The notes beneath the pieces are model-generated. The model saw only the letters and a program-made list of their open reading frames with translations, did no database searches and was not told the origin of the DNA. Of a DNA stretch of 5,111 nucleotides, positions 4,502-5,111 are shown in pieces. The position numbers were made by a program, and so were the translations under genes. The stretch is from Chloroflexota bacterium. GTDB taxonomy: Bacteria; Chloroflexota; Anaerolineae; J102. The stretch's first letter is position 1. Each line of letters starts with the position of its first letter. The stretch covers positions 1 to 5,111 of the forward strand of contig JAJRXO010000275.1 in NCBI GenBank assembly GCA_024276255.1. The letters are read 5' to 3'.

Positions 4502-5111
4502 TCAGGAGCCGGGCGTGGGACTAGGCTCGGGCGTGGGTTGCAACACGAAGTCGCTGGCACCCTTGGTCACGAAGTCCTCCACGGCAAAGGGGGCGACCTG
4601 TGCATAATAGGGCGACTGCGAGAACTTGACGTAATAGTCGTTGCTGGTGGGGTCCTTGGCGCCGATCTGTAACTCGAATTGCTGCGCTTCACCGTCCGCG
4701 GGTTGCAACGTCCAGCGTAACACGGCCTGTGGCTGGTCCAGTCCATAGCTGGGATCGGCCTGCTTGCCCAGGGGACGCAACATGCTCAGTGAACTGAGGC
4801 GCGTGATCAGCGTGGAAAGTTGGGAGCTGTCGGTCGGCTGATCAGGGCCCAGTTCCTGCACCTGCCAGTCGCCGTTTTCATCCCGTACGAAGGTCATGGT
4901 GCCCTGCGCATTCTCGACCGTCATCTGCTTGATGTCCGCGGCCGTCTGGCTGATGAGCTGGGAGTCGATGTAGCTCGATGCCTGCGTGCTGGCGTCGAAG
5001 CTGGTGAGATCGGTGGTGAGATAGACCTCGTCCTCTCCGGCCAGGCGGAAGTGCAGGGTGTTGAGTGTGGGAGAGGTGCCGAGATACAGCACATGGCTGT
5101 TGCCATCCTGG
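4502..5111 (-). CDS. DUF4340 domain protein (5'-partial)
   Basis: 202 C-terminal residues are visible; the frame is open to the window edge and the N-terminus is missing. The first in-frame GTG (5092) lies within the conserved strand HVLYLGTSPTLNTLHFRL and is not a plausible start. DUF4340 traits are the LYLG...(L/Y)xRLxGxxxVYL unit at the visible N-end, the ADIKQMTVENAQGTMTFVRD strand pair followed by GDWQV, the LITRLSSLSMLRPL helix, and a second unit (FELQIGAKDPTSNDYYVKF). The C-terminus is a low-complexity TPEPSPTPGS tail. Family members are usually membrane-anchored by an N-terminal helix and often sit beside ABC-2/GldG-type transporter genes; neither can be seen here. The molecular function of the family is not established. 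The gene is tightly followed by the reductase relic. Confidence 0.85.
   Translation of the reverse strand, partial: QDGNSHVLYLGTSPTLNTLHFRLAGEDEVYLTTDLTSFDASTQASSYIDSQLISQTAADIKQMTVENAQGTMTFVRDENGDWQVQELGPDQPTDSSQLSTLITRLSSLSMLRPLGKQADPSYGLDQPQAVLRWTLQPADGEAQQFELQIGAKDPTSNDYYVKFSQSPYYAQVAPFAVEDFVTKGASDFVLQPTPEPSPTPGS

Overview
The window holds ordinary housekeeping and accessory genes around a long repeat-rich spacer. It most resembles a moderately GC-rich Gram-negative-type bacterium. I favour Chloroflexota (Anaerolineae/Caldilineae-like). The reasons are the style of the ATP-type PEP carboxykinase, the pairing of a SlyD-like FKBP with a short RRM protein, a DUF4340 protein ending in a TPEPSPTPGS-type tail, and an archaeal/Chloroflexota-type RibD-like reductase relic. 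This placement is inference from protein style, not a database result. The thioesterase also looks very like proteobacterial YdiI/MenI.

Layout. Positions 1-1560 (+) carry pckA, truncated at its 5' end by the window edge. Positions 1561-2510 are a 950-bp spacer between convergent genes with no credible gene. It contains a 16-bp-arm inverted repeat, a 7-nt tandem repeat, two diverged copies of a direct-repeat module, a 153-bp palindromic element, and many perfect palindromes that nearly all have a 3-nt loop. Everything after that lies on the minus strand. In transcription order (right to left) these are a DUF4340 protein (5111-4502, 5'-partial), a collapsed and frameshifted RibD-type reductase relic (4499-4240), a strong promoter (4243-4215) with a structured leader and terminator-like hairpin (4208-4121), a SlyD-like FKBP peptidyl-prolyl isomerase (4083-3586), an RRM RNA-binding protein (3539-3243), a hairpin (3214-3193), a second putative promoter (3157-3130), and a hotdog-fold thioesterase (2936-2511).

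How the genes relate. The FKBP and RRM genes are probably one transcription unit: the spacing is 46 nt and both have the same ribosome-binding layout (AGGAACA, then 7 nt, then ATG). They pair a protein-folding helper with an RNA-binding/chaperone-type protein, which fits stress or growth-phase physiology. The leader in front of them is a candidate regulatory RNA, because a terminator-like hairpin lies between the best promoter and the first gene and is enclosed by a second long-range stem. DUF4340 and the reductase relic are separated by 2 nt and were once translationally close. The most unusual part of the window is the triloop-palindrome cluster at 1860-2421.
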